NCBI RefSeq assembly: GCF_002261345.1
Contig: NZ_NEVT01000003.1
Span: 992,001 to 1,056,000 of the forward strand
Origin: Bordetella genomosp. 2
GTDB taxonomy: Bacteria; Pseudomonadota; Gammaproteobacteria; Burkholderiales; Burkholderiaceae_B
Direction: 5' to 3'
DNA: 64,000 bases
Position 1 is the first letter of the stretch, and every line of letters starts with the position of its first letter. Below, piece after piece: positions 1 to 11,763 of this stretch. Below the pieces are notes generated by a model. That model worked only from the letters and a program-made list of their open reading frames with translations. It did no database searches and was not told the origin of the DNA. The position numbers were made by a program, and so were the translations under genes.

Positions 1-876
1 GTGATGCCGATCACCAATAATGCCGGCCTGATCATGATGAACACCTGCGGCGCTCCCGAGATGCTGACGGAGAACAAGAAAGGCCTGGCGTGGATGTTCC
101 AGGCATCCAACGCCGTGTTTGGCAAGGCGTTCGCCGAGGTCGCGCGCCAGCGCGGCTACAAGCGGCCGGCCGTGATGGCGTTCAATAACTCCACCTTCGT
201 CGGCCTTGCGGACTATTTCCGGCAAAGCTGGGAGGCGGGCGGCGGCAAACTCAGCGAATACGTCATCTACGAGCCTAACCAGACCACCTATCGCACCGAA
301 CTGAGCAAGGTGCTGGCAACCAAGCCTGACGTGATCGCATTGGGATCCTACCGGCCCGACGCTACGATCCTGCTGCGCGAGTGGTTCCAGACCGGCCAGG
401 ACTGCAAGTTCATCATGCCGGGTTGGACCGCCAACGAAGACCTGGTCAAGGCGCTCGGCAAGGAGGCGACCGAGGGCATTATCTCCATTTCCAATGTGGC
501 CGCGCACGATCACGAGGCCTACAAGCGCTTCGCCGGGAAATTCCGGGCCAAGATGAACCGCGAACCCGACATCTTCGCGGCGCAGAGCTACGACATGGTC
601 ATCACGCTTGCCTTGGCCATCGAGGCGGCGGGGCCGGCGGCGTCCTCCGGGGAGGTCAACGGGCACATCAAGAGCGTGGCGGCGGGCGGCCAGAAGGTCT
701 CGTCCTTTGAACAGGGCCGCGATGCATTGAAAAGCGGCGCCGATATCGACTACGAGGGCGCATCGTCCAGCCTGAATTTCGGGGCGCACGGCGAAACCGT
801 GCCCGATTTCGGCGTGTTCGAGATTACCCAGGGAAAACTCGTGCTGAAGGAGACGGTGCCTGGCGCGATCGCCTGA
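1..876 (+). CDS. Branched-chain amino acid/amide ABC transporter substrate-binding protein (5' truncated)
   Basis: Periplasmic receptor of the LivK/type-1 periplasmic binding fold; it captures the solute and delivers it to the permeases encoded next. About 291 residues are visible against roughly 380-410 for the family, so the signal peptide and first lobe lie before the window; the GTG at base 1 is probably internal. Visible family features are the mid-protein stretch on conformational change and ligand binding (TELSKVLATKPDVIALGSY) and the C-terminal DFGVFEITQGK strand. The stop lies 14 bases before the first permease gene, so all five transporter genes look like one operon. The ligand cannot be told from sequence; the amidase at the end of the operon makes an amide or short amino-acid derivative possible (inference). 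Confidence 0.85.
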   Translation: MMPITNNAGLIMMNTCGAPEMLTENKKGLAWMFQASNAVFGKAFAEVARQRGYKRPAVMAFNNSTFVGLADYFRQSWEAGGGKLSEYVIYEPNQTTYRTELSKVLATKPDVIALGSYRPDATILLREWFQTGQDCKFIMPGWTANEDLVKALGKEATEGIISISNVAAHDHEAYKRFAGKFRAKMNREPDIFAAQSYDMVITLALAIEAAGPAASSGEVNGHIKSVAAGGQKVSSFEQGRDALKSGADIDYEGASSSLNFGAHGETVPDFGVFEITQGKLVLKETVPGAIA

Positions 877-889
877 GCACGGAGCCGAT

Positions 890-1767
890 ATGGAAGCGAT
901 CGCAATCTTGAATGCGGCCATCAATGGCGTGGTGCTCGGCACGCTGTTGGCCTTGCCGGTGCTGGCCATCACCCTGGTCTTCGGCATCTCGCGGTTTCCC
1001 AACGCCGCAACGGGCGACTACATGACGCTGGGGGCCTATACCGCCATTGCCGTGCAGACCTTCATCGGCAGTTCGCTGGTGCTCGGGGTGCTGGCCGCAT
1101 GCGTCGTCACGGCGCTGGTGTCGGTGGGATTCTATCTCTGGGTGTTCCGGGCGTTGGCCAACCGGTCGAATGTGTCCTGCCTGGTGGCTTCGCTAGGCAT
1201 AGCCTTCGTGGTGCGCAACACCATCACGTTCTTCGCCGGCCAGGACCAGTACAACCTCGATGTGCCCCTGGTGCGCGCGTGGAACTTCGGCGGCATACGG
1301 ATACTGCCCACCGACCTCTACATCATGGCGACGGCCGCCATCGCGCTGATGCTGGTCTTCGTGCTGCTGTACGGCACGCCGCTGGGCCGGCGCATGCGCG
1401 CGGTGGCCGCCAACCCCGAGCTGGCGGCCGCCAGCGGCATCCGCTCCAAGCGCGTGATGCTGTGCCTGTGGACGCTGTGCGGGGCCTTTTGCGGCCTGGG
1501 GGGGGCGTGCTGCTGGGCATCAAGGCGGTGGTCGTGCCGGAACTGGGCTTCGAGCTGCTCATGCCCATGTTCTCGGCGGTTGTGCTGGGCGGTATCGGCC
1601 ATCCGGTGGGCGCCATTGTCGGCACGCTGCTGTTCAGCGTTTCCCAGGAGATCGCCAGCCTGTATGTCGGGCCGGCCTACAAGATCGTCCTGGCCTTTGT
1701 CGTGCTTCTGCTTGTGCTGCTGGCGCGTCCGCAGGGCATTTTCGGCCGTCCCCTGGCAGCGAGGTAA
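890..1767 (+). pseudogene. LivH-type branched-chain amino acid ABC permease, frameshifted
   Basis: Inner-membrane permease of the LivH family. Reading from ATG 890, the protein is normal for about 205 residues (helices, then the EAA-like region around GTPLGRRMRAVAANPELA) up to LCGAFCGLGG. There the frame is lost in a run of eight G at 1498-1505. The rest of the family C-terminus (GIKAVVVPELGFELLMPMFS, GGIGHPVGAIVGT, RPQGIFGR) continues in another frame to the stop at 1765-1767. One missing G, or two extra, explains the shift. If real, the gene is inactive or depends on slippage; a sequencing error in the homopolymer is the alternative. Everything else in the gene is intact, so any decay is recent. 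Confidence 0.85.
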
Positions 1768-1772
1768 ACAAG

Positions 1773-2670
1773 ATGGAAGCCTATCTGATCGCGATCTCCA
1801 TCGGGATACTCATCTACATGCTCATGGCGGTGGGGCTGTCCCTGCATTACGGGTTCACCGGCCTGGTGAACTTCGGCCACGTGGGATTCTTCGCCATCGG
1901 GTCGTATGCGTCGGCGCTGCTGGCGCTCGAGGGCGTGCCCATTCCGCTGGCCATGGCTGGCGCGACGATCATCACCGCACTGGCGGCTTATCCCTTGGGC
2001 ATGGTGGCCCTGAGGCTGGGCAGCGACTACCTGGCCATTGTCACGCTGGGGTTCTCCGAGTCGGTGCGCATGATGCTGCAGACAGAAGAGTGGTTAACGC
2101 GCGGCATGCACGGCCTGCCTGGCATTCCCCGGCTGTTCGCCGGCCTGGTGCCGGCCGGGCAGATTGATTTCTGGATACTGGTCAGCCTGGTGACCGCCAA
2201 TGCCATTGTGTTCTGGCTGGTGACGCGGGTCGTGCGTAGTCCCTTCGGGCGGGTCATCGAGGCCATCCGCGACAACGAAGTGGCGGTGCGTGCGCTGGGC
2301 AAAGATCCGGCGCGCTTCAAGACTCGTTCGCTGATGCTTGGCGCCGGCCTGGCCGGCCTGGCGGGGGGCCTTCCAGGCGCATTACCTGACGTTTCTCAGT
2401 CCCGACCAGTTTGTGCCATTGATTACCTTCTATATCTGGATCGCCGTATTCGTCGGCGGCGCCAACCGGCTCAAGGGCGTGGCCCTGGGGACGGTGATCC
2501 TGGTGGGGTTCCTGGAGGGCTCGCGATTCGTCCGGGAATTCCTGGGCGGAATTTCCGAAGTCCAGATGGCCAGCGTGCGCATCTGGGTGATCGGCATGGC
2601 CCTGATCCTCATCGTGCTCTACCGCCCCCAAGGCGTGATGGGCAAGGCAAACGGGAGGAACCGGTCATGA
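1773..2670 (+). pseudogene. LivM-type branched-chain amino acid ABC permease, frameshifted
   Basis: Second permease of the Liv system. ATG 1773 opens a LivM protein with the typical FTGLVNFGHVGFFAIGSYAS and LGSDYLAIVTLGFSE segments and the EAA loop (GRVIEAIRDNEVAVRALG). The frame breaks in a six-G run at 2363-2368. The remaining family sequence (AHYLTFLSPDQF, IAVFVGGANRLKGVALGT, YRPQGVMG) lies in the other frame and ends at the TGA at 2668-2670. Comparison with the usual LAGALYAHY motif suggests one inserted G. The first frame then stays open through the following livG gene, so a ribosome that does not slip would make a LivM-LivG fusion. The pseudogene ends in an ATGA overlap with livG. Confidence 0.85.
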
Positions 2671-3428
2671 AGATGCTGGAGGTCTGCAATATCAGCGCCG
2701 CGTTTGACGGTTTCAAAGTGCTGGACGATGTCAGCCTGCATCTGGACCGTGGCGAGCTGCTGGGGCTGATCGGCACCAACGGAGCCGGCAAGAGCACGCT
2801 GTTTTCGGTTATTACCGGTTATGTGCCGCGCCAGGCCGGCCGCGTCCGCTTCGGCGGACAGGACCTTGACGAACTGGCCGTGCACAAGCGTGTCAGGCTG
2901 GGGTTGGCCCGTACGTTCCAGGTGCCGCGCGAGTTCTCGCAGCTCTCGGTGCTGCACAACATGATGGCGGCCTCGCCCGACCTGCGCGGCGAGAAGCTGC
3001 TGTCATTGTTCTTCGCCGCGCGGCAGGTCGCGCGCGAAGAGCGGCGCGCCGCCGAACAGGCCCGTGAGCTGCTGGATTTTCTCAACCTCGCGCGGGTAGC
3101 CGACACCCCGGCGGGCATGTTGTCCGGCGGCCAGAAGAAGTTGCTGGAGCTGGGCCGGCTGCTCATGCTTGAACCGCGCTGCATCATGCTCGACGAGCCG
3201 TTCGCCGGTGTCAATCCGGTACTGATCGAGGAATTGTCCGAGCGGATCGTGACGCTGAACCAGCGCGGCATGACCGTGCTCATCATCGAGCACAACCTCG
3301 AAGCGCTGGCGCGCATCGTGTCGCGCCTGTATGTGATGGATCGCGGCCGCGTGATCGCCGAGGGCAGGCCGCGCGAAGTGCTGGCCCAGCCCGCCGTGCG
3401 CGAGGCCTACATGGGAGGCGTGATATGA
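2667..3428 (+). CDS. livG: ABC transporter ATP-binding protein, LivG type
   Basis: Cytoplasmic ATPase subunit of the branched-chain amino acid-type importer, 253 residues. Walker A GTNGAGKST is at about residues 36-44, the ABC signature LSGGQKKLLELG at about 152-163, and Walker B followed by the catalytic Glu in CIMLDEPFAGV near 172. The long insert after the Q-loop (PREFSQLSVLHNMMAA) is typical of LivG. ATG 2667 was chosen because the upstream open frame belongs to the frameshifted livM; the start overlaps the livM stop as ATGA. The gene overlaps livF by four bases, showing translational coupling. The ATPases look intact although both permeases are broken. Confidence 0.93.
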   Translation: MKMLEVCNISAAFDGFKVLDDVSLHLDRGELLGLIGTNGAGKSTLFSVITGYVPRQAGRVRFGGQDLDELAVHKRVRLGLARTFQVPREFSQLSVLHNMMAASPDLRGEKLLSLFFAARQVAREERRAAEQARELLDFLNLARVADTPAGMLSGGQKKLLELGRLLMLEPRCIMLDEPFAGVNPVLIEELSERIVTLNQRGMTVLIIEHNLEALARIVSRLYVMDRGRVIAEGRPREVLAQPAVREAYMGGVI

Positions 3429-4180
3429 GTACGCAAGCAACGCCCGCCGCCAGCCTGCTGTCGCTGCGCGGCATGGCGGGCGGCTACGGCGACGTGGACA
3501 TCGTCTGCCACATCGACATGCACGTCGCGGCACGCGAGGCGGTCACCATCGCCGGCACCAACGGCGCGGGCAAGTCCACCCTGATCAAGGCCGTGATGGG
3601 GCTGCTGCCGCGGCTGAGCGGCAGCCTGGAATTCGACGGGACCGACTTGCGCACCCTGGCCGTCGAGGATCGCGTCCGCATCGGTATTTCGTATGTGCCC
3701 CAGGTGCATAACGTATTCGGCGACCTCACCGTGCTCGAAAATCTGCAAGTGGTCGAACACGTCGGCCAGCCCCGGGCGCGCATTGCCGAGATGTTCGACA
3801 TGTTTCCGGCGCTGGCCGGACGGCGGCGTACGCAGGCCTGCAATTTGTCGGGCGGCGAACGCCAGCAACTGGCATTCGCCCGCGCCTTGATGCCGGCGCC
3901 GCGGCTCATGCTGCTCGACGAGCCGTCGGCCGCGCTTTCGCCGGCGCTGACCGAGCAGGTGTTCAACGAGGTCAAGCGTTTGCCGGCATTGGGTGTGGCG
4001 GTGCTCATGGTCGAGCAGCGCGCCCGCCAGGCGCTGCAGTTCAGCGACCGGGGCTACATCCTCGACTCTGGCCGCATCGTGCTGACCGATACCGGCGCCA
4101 ACCTGCTCGCCAATGAAGAAATGGCCGACCTGTATATCGGCCGCGGCTCTCACTCCGATTCGCAAGGAAATCCCGCATGA
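3425..4180 (+). CDS. livF: ABC transporter ATP-binding protein, LivF type
   Basis: Second ATPase of the Liv-type importer, 251 residues. Walker A GTNGAGKST is at residues 44-52, the signature LSGGERQQLAFARAL near 141, and Walker B LMLLDEPSAAL near 161. The short, insert-free form and the family phrase GISYVPQVHNVFGDLTVLEN mark it as LivF rather than LivG. It overlaps livG (ATGA at 3425-3428) and the following amidase gene (ATGA at 4177-4180). Without working permeases the protein would have no partner here unless it shares those of another Liv system in the genome. Confidence 0.92.
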   Translation: MSTQATPAASLLSLRGMAGGYGDVDIVCHIDMHVAAREAVTIAGTNGAGKSTLIKAVMGLLPRLSGSLEFDGTDLRTLAVEDRVRIGISYVPQVHNVFGDLTVLENLQVVEHVGQPRARIAEMFDMFPALAGRRRTQACNLSGGERQQLAFARALMPAPRLMLLDEPSAALSPALTEQVFNEVKRLPALGVAVLMVEQRARQALQFSDRGYILDSGRIVLTDTGANLLANEEMADLYIGRGSHSDSQGNPA

Positions 4181-5514
4181 CTTCCCCGACCACCGATTCC
4201 GTCCCGCGGCGCCCCGCGCCATCGGAGCTGGCCCGCCTCACGATGGCCGAAGGCCTGCGCGCGCTGGCGTCCGGCCGCCTCACCTGCGAAGCCTGGGCCC
4301 AGGCCTGCCTGGAGCGCATCGCCGCGCGCAATTCCGACGTGCGAGCCTGGGTCCACGTCGCCGGCGACGCCGCGCTGGCCCGCGCCCGCGCGCTGGACAA
4401 GGCGGGCCGCACCCGCCCGTTCGATGGGGTGCCATTGGGAATCAAGGACACCATCGACACGGCCGACATGCCGACGGAGCTGGGCGATCCGGACATTTTT
4501 CCCGGCCGCCAGCCGGCAGTGGACGCGCCGGTGGTCGCCCGCGCGCGCGCGTTGGGCTACAACCTGCTGGGCAAGAACACGGTATCGCGCCATGCCATCA
4601 TGTTGCCCGGGCCGTGCCGCAATCCGCACGATATCCGGCGCACGCCGGCCGCTTCTTCTGCCGGCTCGGGGGCGGCGGTCGCCGATTTCATGACGCCCCT
4701 CTCGATTGGCACGCAGACCGCCGGCTCCATCCTGCGGCCCGCCTCGTTCTGCGGCGCCGTCGGCTTCAAGCCGACGCTGGACACCATTCCCTATGTGGGG
4801 ATCCGCAACTATTCGCGGCCGTTGGACGTTGTGGGGCCGCTGTGCCGCTCGGTCGAGGATGCCCAGTTGTTCATGCGCGGATTCTCGGGCGACCCGCGCT
4901 ATGACCGGCCTGCGCCCGACGCGATGCCGCGCCTGGGGGTCTGGCGTCCGCGCGACTGGCCGCAAGCCGAACCCGGCGCCCAGGCCATCTTCGAGGAGAA
5001 CCTGGCGGCGCTGGCGCGGGCCGGGGCTTCGCTCGCGCCCCTGTCGATGCCGCCTTCGTACGAGGAAATCGGGGATATCCAGGACATCATCATGGCGTAC
5101 GACCTGGCCCGCGAATACGACGATCTGCGTCGCCACCATGCGCGCCATTGCGATTCCGAGCTGTTGTCCTATCTGGAGCTGGGCCGGTCGTACAGCGACG
5201 CGGACTATGCCGCCGCGCTGGATGCGGCCGATGGTTGCCGCCGCCAATTCTACGACCTGGCCCGCGACGTGGACGCGATCGTCATGCCGGCAACACTCGG
5301 CGAGGCCCCCGACGCCAGCAGCACCGGAAGCTCGGTGTTCATTCGGGCGTGGTCGCTGCTGCACAATCCGTCGCTGTCGCTGCCGGTCGCTCGCGGCGAG
5401 CATGGCTTGCCCATCGCCATCCAGCTGGTCGGTTTCGTGGGCGAGGATGCGGCCCTGCTGGCCTGGGCGCGCAAGGTGGAAAGCGTGCTGGGCAACCGGG
5501 CGCATGACACCTGA
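4177..5514 (+). CDS. Amidase signature family enzyme
   Basis: Hydrolyses an amide bond using the Ser-cisSer-Lys triad of the amidase signature family (GatA, AtzF, FAAH relatives); 445 residues. The catalytic Lys is K90 in GVPLGIKDTID. The Ser-rich signature is at about 155-185 (TPAASSAGSGAAVADF then GTQTAGSILRPASF), matching the family pattern in which the cis-Ser precedes GSG and the nucleophile lies in the GTQTAGS segment. No signal peptide, so it is cytoplasmic. Its start overlaps the livF stop, so it is co-transcribed with the importer, which suggests it acts on the imported compound (inference). The substrate is unknown. There is no gatC or gatB nearby, arguing against a tRNA amidotransferase subunit. 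Confidence 0.85.
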   Translation: MTSPTTDSVPRRPAPSELARLTMAEGLRALASGRLTCEAWAQACLERIAARNSDVRAWVHVAGDAALARARALDKAGRTRPFDGVPLGIKDTIDTADMPTELGDPDIFPGRQPAVDAPVVARARALGYNLLGKNTVSRHAIMLPGPCRNPHDIRRTPAASSAGSGAAVADFMTPLSIGTQTAGSILRPASFCGAVGFKPTLDTIPYVGIRNYSRPLDVVGPLCRSVEDAQLFMRGFSGDPRYDRPAPDAMPRLGVWRPRDWPQAEPGAQAIFEENLAALARAGASLAPLSMPPSYEEIGDIQDIIMAYDLAREYDDLRRHHARHCDSELLSYLELGRSYSDADYAAALDAADGCRRQFYDLARDVDAIVMPATLGEAPDASSTGSSVFIRAWSLLHNPSLSLPVARGEHGLPIAIQLVGFVGEDAALLAWARKVESVLGNRAHDT

Positions 5515-5532
5515 GCCGCGCCGCCCGGCGAC

Positions 5533-6207
5533 TCAGCGCAGGTCGGCCGGCAGCAGCGGTTCGATGGCGCCCCAGAGTTCGTCGGGGGTGTTGGCGCAGG
5601 CCTCGGCCGACCAGGTGGTGACGTTCTCGTCCTGGCCCAGGTAACCGTAGGCAGCGGCCACGGCCGGCATGCCGGCGGCGTGGGCCGCCTGGATGTCGCG
5701 CAGGTCGTCGCCCACGTAGACGCAGCGGTCGGTGGCGTAGCCGGCCTCGCGCGCGGCGTGCAGCAGCGGCGCGGGATGCGGCTTGGCGTGTTCGGTGGTG
5801 TCGCCGCACACCAGCACGGCGCTGTCGCGCGTCAGGCCCAGGAACTCGACGATGGGCAGGGTCAGGTAGGTGACCTTGTTGGTGACGATCCCCCAGGCCA
5901 GCCCGCGCGCGCGGATGCCGTCGAGCAGGGGGGCGATGCCCGGGAAGAGCCGGCTGTGCACGGTCGAGCCGGCTGCGTAGTCCTGCAGGAACTGCTGGCG
6001 GGTAGGTTCGTAATCGGGATGCCCGGGCAGCAGGTCGAGCGCGATGCGCAACAGCCCGCGCGCGCCTTGCGAGGCGACCGGGCGCAGGGTTTCGTAGGGC
6101 AGGGGCTGCAGGCCCCGGCGGATGCGCTGTTGGTTGGCGGCGGCGGCCAGGTCGGGGGCGGTGTCGGCCAGGGTGCCGTCGAAGTCGAACAGGATCAGGG
6201 CGCTCAT
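5533..6207 (-). CDS. gph: Phosphoglycolate phosphatase, HAD superfamily
   Basis: Dephosphorylates 2-phosphoglycolate, formed among other routes during repair of oxidised DNA ends; cytosolic, Mg-dependent, 224 residues. HAD motif I is [10 protein letters not shown] at residues 6-15, with the first Asp as nucleophile; motif II is IVTNK; the Lys motif is in EHAKPHPAP; motif III is [12 protein letters not shown]. The helical cap between motifs I and II fits the Gph/PGP class. ATG at 6207 overlaps the ubiG stop (TGA at 6206-6204), so the pair is coupled. The same ubiG-gph order occurs widely in betaproteobacteria. A related HAD phosphatase with another substrate cannot be excluded. Confidence 0.88.
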   Translation of the reverse strand: MSALILFDFDGTLADTAPDLAAAANQQRIRRGLQPLPYETLRPVASQGARGLLRIALDLLPGHPDYEPTRQQFLQDYAAGSTVHSRLFPGIAPLLDGIRARGLAWGIVTNKVTYLTLPIVEFLGLTRDSAVLVCGDTTEHAKPHPAPLLHAAREAGYATDRCVYVGDDLRDIQAAHAAGMPAVAAAYGYLGQDENVTTWSAEACANTPDELWGAIEPLLPADLR

Positions 6208-6932
6208 TTGCGGGTGGCCATCAGGTAATTCACCGAAGTGTCGTCCGACAGGCTGTAGACCTGGGTTATGGGGTTGTATTCCATGCCGCGCATGCTGGCG
6301 GGTTCCAGCCCGGCCTGGCGCGCGGCCGCCGCCAGCTCGCTGGGCTTGATGAACTGCTCGTGGCTGTGCGTGCCGCGCGGCAGCAGCCGCAGCACGTACT
6401 CGGCGCCGATGATGGCGTACAGGAACGACTTGGCGTTGCGGTTGAGCGTCGAGAAGAACACCCAGCCGCCCGGCTTGGCCAGGGTCGCGCAGGCGCGCAC
6501 CACGGAGCCGGGGTCGGGCACGTGTTCGAGCATTTCCATGCAGGTCACCACGTCGTAGCGGCCCGGCTGCTCGGCGGCCAGCTGTTCGACCGGCACGGCG
6601 CGGTATTCCACCTGCACGCCGGATTCCAGGCCGTGCAGGCGGGCGATTTTCAGCGAGCGCTCGGCCAGGTCGATGCCCGTGACCTGGGCCCCCGCCACCG
6701 CCATGCTTTCGGAGAGGATGCCGCCGCCGCAGCCGACGTCCAGGACCGTCTTGCCGGCCAGGCTGCCGGCGCAGTCCTGGATCCAGCCCAGGCGCAACGG
6801 GTTGATGGCGTGCAGCGGCTTGAATTCGCTTTCGGGGTCCCACCAGCGGGCGGCCAGGGCGGCGAATTTGTCCAGCTCGGCCTGGTCGGCGTTGATGCCG
6901 GGGGTGGCGGGTGCGGAGGTCTGGGTCGTCAT
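6204..6932 (-). CDS. ubiG: Ubiquinone biosynthesis O-methyltransferase
   Basis: Carries out both O-methylations of the ubiquinone ring with S-adenosylmethionine; membrane-associated, about 242 residues, the usual length. The N-terminal [20 protein letters not shown] and [15 protein letters not shown] are UbiG-specific. The SAM motif [13 protein letters not shown] is at about residues 60-72, followed by the acidic end of the next strand (TGIDLAE). The [12 protein letters not shown] post-motif and the C-terminal [21 protein letters not shown] complete the family pattern. The start MTTQTSAP at 6932 was chosen because the longer frame runs back through the ompA terminator. It is overlapped by gph. 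Confidence 0.92.
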   Translation of the reverse strand: MTTQTSAPATPGINADQAELDKFAALAARWWDPESEFKPLHAINPLRLGWIQDCAGSLAGKTVLDVGCGGGILSESMAVAGAQVTGIDLAERSLKIARLHGLESGVQVEYRAVPVEQLAAEQPGRYDVVTCMEMLEHVPDPGSVVRACATLAKPGGWVFFSTLNRNAKSFLYAIIGAEYVLRLLPRGTHSHEQFIKPSELAAAARQAGLEPASMRGMEYNPITQVYSLSDDTSVNYLMATRK

Positions 6933-6947
6933 GGGCGGATGGGCGGC

Positions 6948-6979
6948 AAAAAAAAAGGGCCTCGCATAGCGAGGCCCTT
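6948..6979 (-). terminator. Rho-independent terminator after ompA
   Basis: On the minus strand the nine-base arm GGGCCTCGC, loop TAT and arm GCGAGGCCC form a perfect hairpin (6957-6977), extended by flanking A/T pairs and followed by nine T (6956-6948). It sits 24 bases past the ompA stop and 15 bases before the ubiG start, so it should end most ompA transcripts and leave ubiG-gph to readthrough or its own start. Confidence 0.9.
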
Positions 6980-7002
6980 CATTGTAGCGGCTAGCGCGTC
7001 GA

Positions 7003-7596
7003 TTAACGGCGGCTACCCACGACTTCGATTTCAACGCGACGGTTCTGGGCACGGCCTTCACGCGTCTTGTTGGAAGCGACGGGCTGCAGTTCGCCCTTGC
7101 CTTCCGTGTAGATGCGGTTGGGGTCGACGCCCTTGCTGACCAGGTACGACTTGACCGAAGCGGCGCGGCGCTCGGACAGCTTCTGGTTGTAGGCTTCGGT
7201 ACCGATCGAGTCGGTGTGGCCGACGGCGATGATGGTTTCCAGATCGATGCCCGAGGCTTGCTGAGCGACTTGGTCCAGCAGTTGGCGGCCTTCCGGCTTC
7301 AGGGTCGACTTGTCGAAATCGAAGAACGTATCGGCATTGAAGACGACCTTGGTGGCCATGGGGGTGGGCTTGGCGGGCGCCTGAGCGACCGGCACGCCAT
7401 CGCAGCCCGGGACGCCGGTGGCCGGGGTCCAGAAGGCATCGCGCCAGCACAGTTCATTGGTGCCGTTCATCCACACGTCGCCGAACGGGTTGCGCCAGTT
7501 GTCAACCGTTTCGGGGTACGACTGGGCCGAGGCTACACCAGAGGCCGTAACGGCGGCGAAGGCGAGCGCCAGAGCGAATTTGGAGGGTTTGTTCAT
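7003..7596 (-). CDS. ompA: OmpA-family outer membrane protein
   Basis: Links the outer membrane to peptidoglycan. The protein is 197 residues. A signal peptide of 24 residues ends in SGVASA before [11 protein letters not shown] short N-terminal part with two Cys ([16 protein letters not shown]) and a PAKPTP linker lead into the C-terminal OmpA-like peptidoglycan-binding domain (about 85-195). That domain carries [17 protein letters not shown], the [21 protein letters not shown] signature and NRRVEIEV. At this length there is no room for the eight-strand barrel of enterobacterial OmpA (about 346 residues), as is usual for Bordetella OmpA. The SD is GAGGAG just before the ATG. It has its own promoter and terminator. 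Confidence 0.93.
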   Translation of the reverse strand: MNKPSKFALALAFAAVTASGVASAQSYPETVDNWRNPFGDVWMNGTNELCWRDAFWTPATGVPGCDGVPVAQAPAKPTPMATKVVFNADTFFDFDKSTLKPEGRQLLDQVAQQASGIDLETIIAVGHTDSIGTEAYNQKLSERRAASVKSYLVSKGVDPNRIYTEGKGELQPVASNKTREGRAQNRRVEIEVVGSRR

Positions 7597-7671
7597 GTTT
7601 CTCCTCGTTGAGCTTGAAGCTGGATAAGTGACTCGCAGCGAACCCCCGCCGCATATCAGGAAAACGGGGCC

Positions 7672-7699
7672 AGTATAGCAACGCTCAGAAAAGGTTCAA
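7672..7699 (-). promoter_or_regulatory. Sigma-70 promoter for ompA
   Basis: Reading the minus strand, -35 TTGAAC (7699-7694) and -10 TATACT (7677-7672) are separated by 16 bases. The start would lie near 7665, giving a leader of about 68 bases with a strong SD. The match (5/6 and 5/6) suits an abundant outer-membrane protein. Confidence 0.7.
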
Positions 7700-7915
7700 A
7701 GGATCGCTACCGGGTCTCCCTGCGTGCTGGAAACAATCTTAAGGCATTTGATGACCTTTGGCTTCCCTCGCAAGCCGCATTGATGCTGGATATGATCTTT
7801 TCTTCTCTATGTGCCATGAGGGATGTTGGTTTTTGACAACAGGGCGGTGAAAACTGCCAGATGCTTTCGCCATGCGCGCCCGCGCCGCGGGTTTCCCGGT
7901 CGTCGGACAATCGGG

Positions 7916-7924
7916 TGATAGAAT
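7916..7924 (+). promoter_or_regulatory. Candidate extended -10 promoter of gyrA
   Basis: The sequence TGATAGAAT fits an extended -10 (TGn plus TAGAAT, 5/6 to TATAAT). The -35 region is poor, as is allowed for extended -10 promoters. A start near 7931 would give a leader of about 45 bases before ATG 7976. Confidence 0.45.
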
Positions 7925-7975
7925 TTCCTGTTTACCCGGCCCGGGTTTCTCTTACTCGATTCAGTCGCTATATAT

Positions 7976-10630
<2,655 letters not shown>

Positions 10631-10632
10631 TC

Positions 10633-11763
10633 ATGGCCCGTCCCTGGAACTTCTCGGCAGGCCCGTCGGCCTTGCCCGAGCCGGTGTTGCAGCAGGCCGC
10701 CGCCGAGATGCTGGATTGGCGCGGCAGCGGCATGTCCGTGATGGAAATGAGCCACCGCGGCAAGCATTTCGTGCAAATCTGCGACCAGGCCGAGGCCGAC
10801 CTGCGCGACCTGCTGGGCGTGTCGGCCGACTACGCCGTGATGTTCATGCAGGGCGGGGGGCTGGGCGAAAACGCCATCGTGCCCATGAACCTCATCGGGC
10901 GGCGCGGCCAGCCCGCCGCCGACTTCGTGGTGACGGGACATTGGTCGACGCGTTCGCACAAGGAAGCGGGCCGCTACGGCAACACCCATATCGCCGCCAG
11001 CAGCGGCGCCGCCACCGAGATCGACGGGCGCGAGCAGGGCCCCTGGACCTGGGTGCCGCCGGTCGAGACCTGGCAGGTGCGGCCGGAGGCCGCCTACCTG
11101 CATTTCTGCAGCAACGAAACCATCAATGGCGTCGAGTTCACCGACTGGCCCGATACCGCCGCGCTGGGCGCGCCGGACGTGCCGCTGGTGGTCGACGCCT
11201 CCTCGCACTTCCTGTCGCGTCCCATGGACGTCGCGCGCGCCGGCCTGGTGTTCGCCGGCGCCCAGAAGAATGCCGGCCCGGCCGGCGTCACCGTGGTGAT
11301 CGCGCGCCGCGACCTGCTCGGCAAGGCGCTGCCGATCTGCCCCTCGGCGTTCGACTACGCCAACGTGGCGGCCGAGCATTCGCGCTACAACACGCCGCCG
11401 ACCTTCGCCATCTACATGGCCGGCCTGGTGTTCAAGTGGGTCAAGGAGCAGGGCGGCGTAGCCGGCATGGAGGCCGCCAACCGCGCCAAGGCCGACCTGC
11501 TGTACGGCTATCTGGACAGCACCTCCTTCTACCGCAACCCCGTGCACGCCGCGGCGCGCTCGCGCATGAACGTGCCGTTCGTGCTGCGCGATGAATCGCT
11601 CAACGACGCCTTCCTGCAGGGCGCCGAAGCAGCCGGGCTGATGCAGCTCAAGGGCCACAAGAGCGTGGGCGGCATGCGCGCCTCGATCTACAACGCCATG
11701 CCGCTGGACGGCGTGCAGGCGCTGGTCGACTACCTGCGGGATTTCGAGCGCCGCCATGGATGA
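10633..11763 (+). CDS. serC: Phosphoserine aminotransferase
   Basis: PLP enzyme converting 3-phosphohydroxypyruvate to phosphoserine in serine synthesis; it also acts in pyridoxal phosphate synthesis. 376 residues; the family is about 360. It opens with the hallmark [14 protein letters not shown]. The PLP lysine is K212 in [12 protein letters not shown]. The C-terminal [22 protein letters not shown] is typical SerC. It lies two bases after gyrA and overlaps pheA by eight bases, so translation is coupled. Grouping with pheA, hisC, tyrA and aroA is the classic betaproteobacterial and pseudomonad mixed-function supraoperon. Confidence 0.97.
   Translation: MARPWNFSAGPSALPEPVLQQAAAEMLDWRGSGMSVMEMSHRGKHFVQICDQAEADLRDLLGVSADYAVMFMQGGGLGENAIVPMNLIGRRGQPAADFVVTGHWSTRSHKEAGRYGNTHIAASSGAATEIDGREQGPWTWVPPVETWQVRPEAAYLHFCSNETINGVEFTDWPDTAALGAPDVPLVVDASSHFLSRPMDVARAGLVFAGAQKNAGPAGVTVVIARRDLLGKALPICPSAFDYANVAAEHSRYNTPPTFAIYMAGLVFKWVKEQGGVAGMEAANRAKADLLYGYLDSTSFYRNPVHAAARSRMNVPFVLRDESLNDAFLQGAEAAGLMQLKGHKSVGGMRASIYNAMPLDGVQALVDYLRDFERRHG

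Larger units (their letters stand above)
7597..7975. other. Divergent ompA-gyrA intergenic region
   Basis: These 379 bases separate ompA (leftward) from gyrA (rightward). I see the ompA promoter at its left end and an extended -10 element for gyrA at its right end. The middle (7700-7900) is lower in GC than the genes and holds a perfect TTGACA at 7833-7838 without a good -10 at the right distance. I see no convincing ORF, repeat or small-RNA terminator. Confidence 0.6.

Noticed and set aside
2667-2668. A natural LivM-LivG fusion protein from the continuous frame 1773-3428
   Set aside because: The LivM C-terminus continues in the other frame with full family similarity, and livG has its own ATG in an ATGA overlap, so the joined frame is a product of the frameshift.
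4177-5514. GatA subunit of the Glu-tRNA amidotransferase
   Set aside because: No gatB or gatC beside it, and its operon is a solute transporter; the general amidase call is safer.
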